Source: Candidatus Bathyarchaeota archaeon (lineage in GTDB: Archaea > Thermoproteota > Bathyarchaeia > 40CM-2-53-6 > FEN-987). Taken from it: a stretch of DNA of 6,704 nt. The DNA lies in the NCBI GenBank assembly GCA_003152955.1, contig PMBQ01000313.1:1-6704 (forward strand). Reading direction: 5' to 3'. The number at the start of each line of letters is the position of its first letter. Position 1 is the stretch's first letter. Both the position numbers and the translations under genes were made by a program. The notes below the pieces were generated by a model, which saw nothing but the letters and a program-made list of their open reading frames with translations, did no database searches and had not been told where the DNA came from. Shown piece by piece: positions 6,304 through 6,704 of the stretch.

Positions 6304-6402
6304 ACCATTCGGTCCATTCGTTTGCACCCACTGCGCGTCACTTACCTCTGCAAGCAACAAGAAAAACAACCATGCCAAAAGAACCGATCGAGGATTACAC
6401 AC
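5485..6402 (-). CDS. Secreted Asp-box (BNR/sialidase-type) beta-propeller protein, 3'-truncated
   Basis: A 305-residue frame from a GTG at 6402, chosen because GGAG lies eight bases before it and because it yields a good signal peptide (basic NPR, hydrophobic LLAWLFFLLLA, likely cut after SDA at residue 23). The mature part is six repeats of about 41 residues. Each carries an Asp box of the form S-T-(N/D)-X-G-X-X-W, at residues 58-65, 98-105, 139-146, 180-187, 221-228 and 266-273, followed by a V(S/N)G-X-N-L/V-F-A-G strand. Such repeats build beta-propellers in sialidases, photosystem II stability factor HCF136 and many exported FCB proteins. The frame ends abruptly at GERLPFYQ, just where a seventh blade should begin. 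That blade is present but in shifted frames. No T9SS sorting tail follows, so export past the periplasm is doubtful. Probably a damaged copy; ligand unknown. Confidence 0.85.
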   Translation of the reverse strand: MCNPRSVLLAWLFFLLLAEVSDAQWVQTNGPNGGTVSSSVVCGSDLFAAVAYSGVFRSTNNGDNWVPVDTSLKAADVWSLAANGSNVFAGNEHGVFLSTDHGGSWTSVITGLTHTFIQCFAVSGSYLFAGTMDGGVFLSTNNGGSWMPVNAGMESAGISSLAVSGPNVFAGVGGGGVFRSTNNGVTWTYSNTGLGSTPVACLTFSGVNLLAGTWGDGIFLSTDNGESWKPADKGLTRPYVETYVGAFAVSGGNLFAGTWGAGVFLSTDSGGTWTPVNTGLTNTDVLAHAVSGRNLYAGERLPFYQ

Positions 6403-6410
6403 GATGGTAA

Positions 6411-6414
6411 CTCC
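6411..6414 (-). promoter_or_regulatory. Ribosome binding site GGAG deciding the GTG start at 6402
   Basis: GGAG lies eight bases before the GTG. The reading frame remains open further upstream, but nothing there offers a better start with a signal peptide, so this site fixes the start of the propeller gene. Confidence 0.6.
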
Positions 6415-6508
6415 AAGGATTCTTAAGTTGCTTGATGAGTAAGCATCCAGGATGATTTAGCTCTCCTGCGTCAGTACCTTGATATGTGGGTCAATATAGA
6501 TGATATAC

Positions 6509-6544
6509 CGAGTCGCATCCTATCGACTCGAAGCAATTCGAGCC
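6509..6544 (-). repeat. Two overlapping, mutually exclusive inverted repeats after the T9SS gene
   Basis: Arm CGAGTCG (6509-6515) is a perfect inverted match to CGACTCG (6524-6530) across an eight-base loop. The second arm overlaps another hairpin: GACTCGAA (6525-6532), loop GCAA, then TTCGAGCC (6537-6544), which is six perfect pairs plus a G-U and a G-C on the minus-strand RNA. Only one hairpin can form at a time. They begin 29 bases after the stop of the right-edge gene. No run of U follows, so a classical intrinsic terminator is not supported; they may cap or stabilise the 3' end of that transcript. Confidence 0.45.
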
Positions 6545-6572
6545 TTTCCCTTTACCTCTTTCCAACGACAGC

Positions 6573-6704
6573 TCATCGAACCAGCAGGATCCTGCGCGAC
6601 TGGACGAACTCTCCTGCTTTCATCCGGTAGATGTACATTCCGCTTGGTAGACCTGCCGCATCGAACCGCACCTCATAGACGCCGGCAGACCTGGTCCCAT
6701 CAAT
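6573..6704 (-). CDS. 3' end of a T9SS-exported protein (C-terminal sorting domain)
   Basis: The last 43 codons of a gene entering from the right edge, ending in TGA. The peptide has the pattern of a type A (Por secretion tail) sorting domain: GVYEVRFDAAGLPSGMYIYR, then MKAGEF, a basic QSRR stretch and a hydrophobic ILLVR end. In FCB bacteria this roughly 80-residue beta-sandwich directs proteins through the type IX secretion pore, after which it is cleaved off. Only its second half lies here, so the cargo is unknown. Its tail is exactly what the downstream propeller gene lacks. The call for the domain is confident from the Gly-X-Tyr-X-Val-X-Phe-(D/N) and LPSG-X-Y-X-Y-(R/K) landmarks. Confidence 0.85.
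   Translation of the reverse strand: MDGTRSAGVYEVRFDAAGLPSGMYIYRMKAGEFVQSRRILLVR

Noticed and set aside
6490..6510. TATATTGA (minus strand) as a Bacteroidota -7 box (TAnnTTTG) for the propeller gene
   Set aside because: It is a partial match only, and no TTTG stands at the required distance upstream. The AT-rich stretch alone is not enough.
1..6704. CRISPR array, tRNA/rRNA genes, transposase or IS ends
   Set aside because: No short direct repeats with unique spacers, no structural RNA signature and no transposase-like motif were seen on either strand.

Overview
The window reads almost entirely on the minus strand. It appears to come from a Bacteroidota/Chlorobiota-type (FCB group) bacterium. 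The strongest clue is at the right edge: the last 43 codons of a gene have the pattern of a type IX secretion (T9SS) C-terminal sorting domain. Next to it is a secreted Asp-box beta-propeller gene of a style common in such genomes. The exact lineage cannot be fixed from the sequence.

Right part (about 5245-6704). From right to left there is the T9SS-tailed 3' end (6573-6704), a 170-base gap with two overlapping inverted repeats, and a signal-peptide beta-propeller gene (5485-6402). That gene has six good Asp-box blades. A seventh blade is broken by a deletion and a one-base insertion, and there is no sorting tail. Recognisable propeller homology stops near 5447. From 5245 to 5446 there is no convincing full gene, only a possible 35-codon reading frame.

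Left part (1 to about 5244). A tightly packed cluster, visibly more AT-rich than the propeller gene, is read in this order: (a) a multi-pass membrane protein whose reading frame looks split by a -1 shift; (b) a protein with three four-cysteine zinc ribbons, a charged coiled linker and a conserved-looking Trp/Cys/His C-terminal motif; (c) a 962-residue Ser/Thr protein kinase with an intact catalytic core, a long repeat-bearing middle and two C-terminal membrane helices; (d) an AAA+ ATPase of CbxX/CfxQ type with an N-terminal zinc ribbon, running off the left edge. Junctions a/b and b/c are four-base ATGA overlaps and c/d is separated by three bases, so the genes are very probably cotranscribed and translationally coupled.

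How they may work together is inference. A membrane-anchored kinase, a membrane partner and a ribbon-rich adaptor could recruit or control an ATPase that carries the same kind of ribbon. The ATPase lacks the usual Walker B glutamate (Asn instead) and has Lys where its family usually has the arginine finger, so it may be a nucleotide-binding switch rather than a motor. I do not recognise this four-gene set as a named system, and nothing in the window shows what it senses or acts on.
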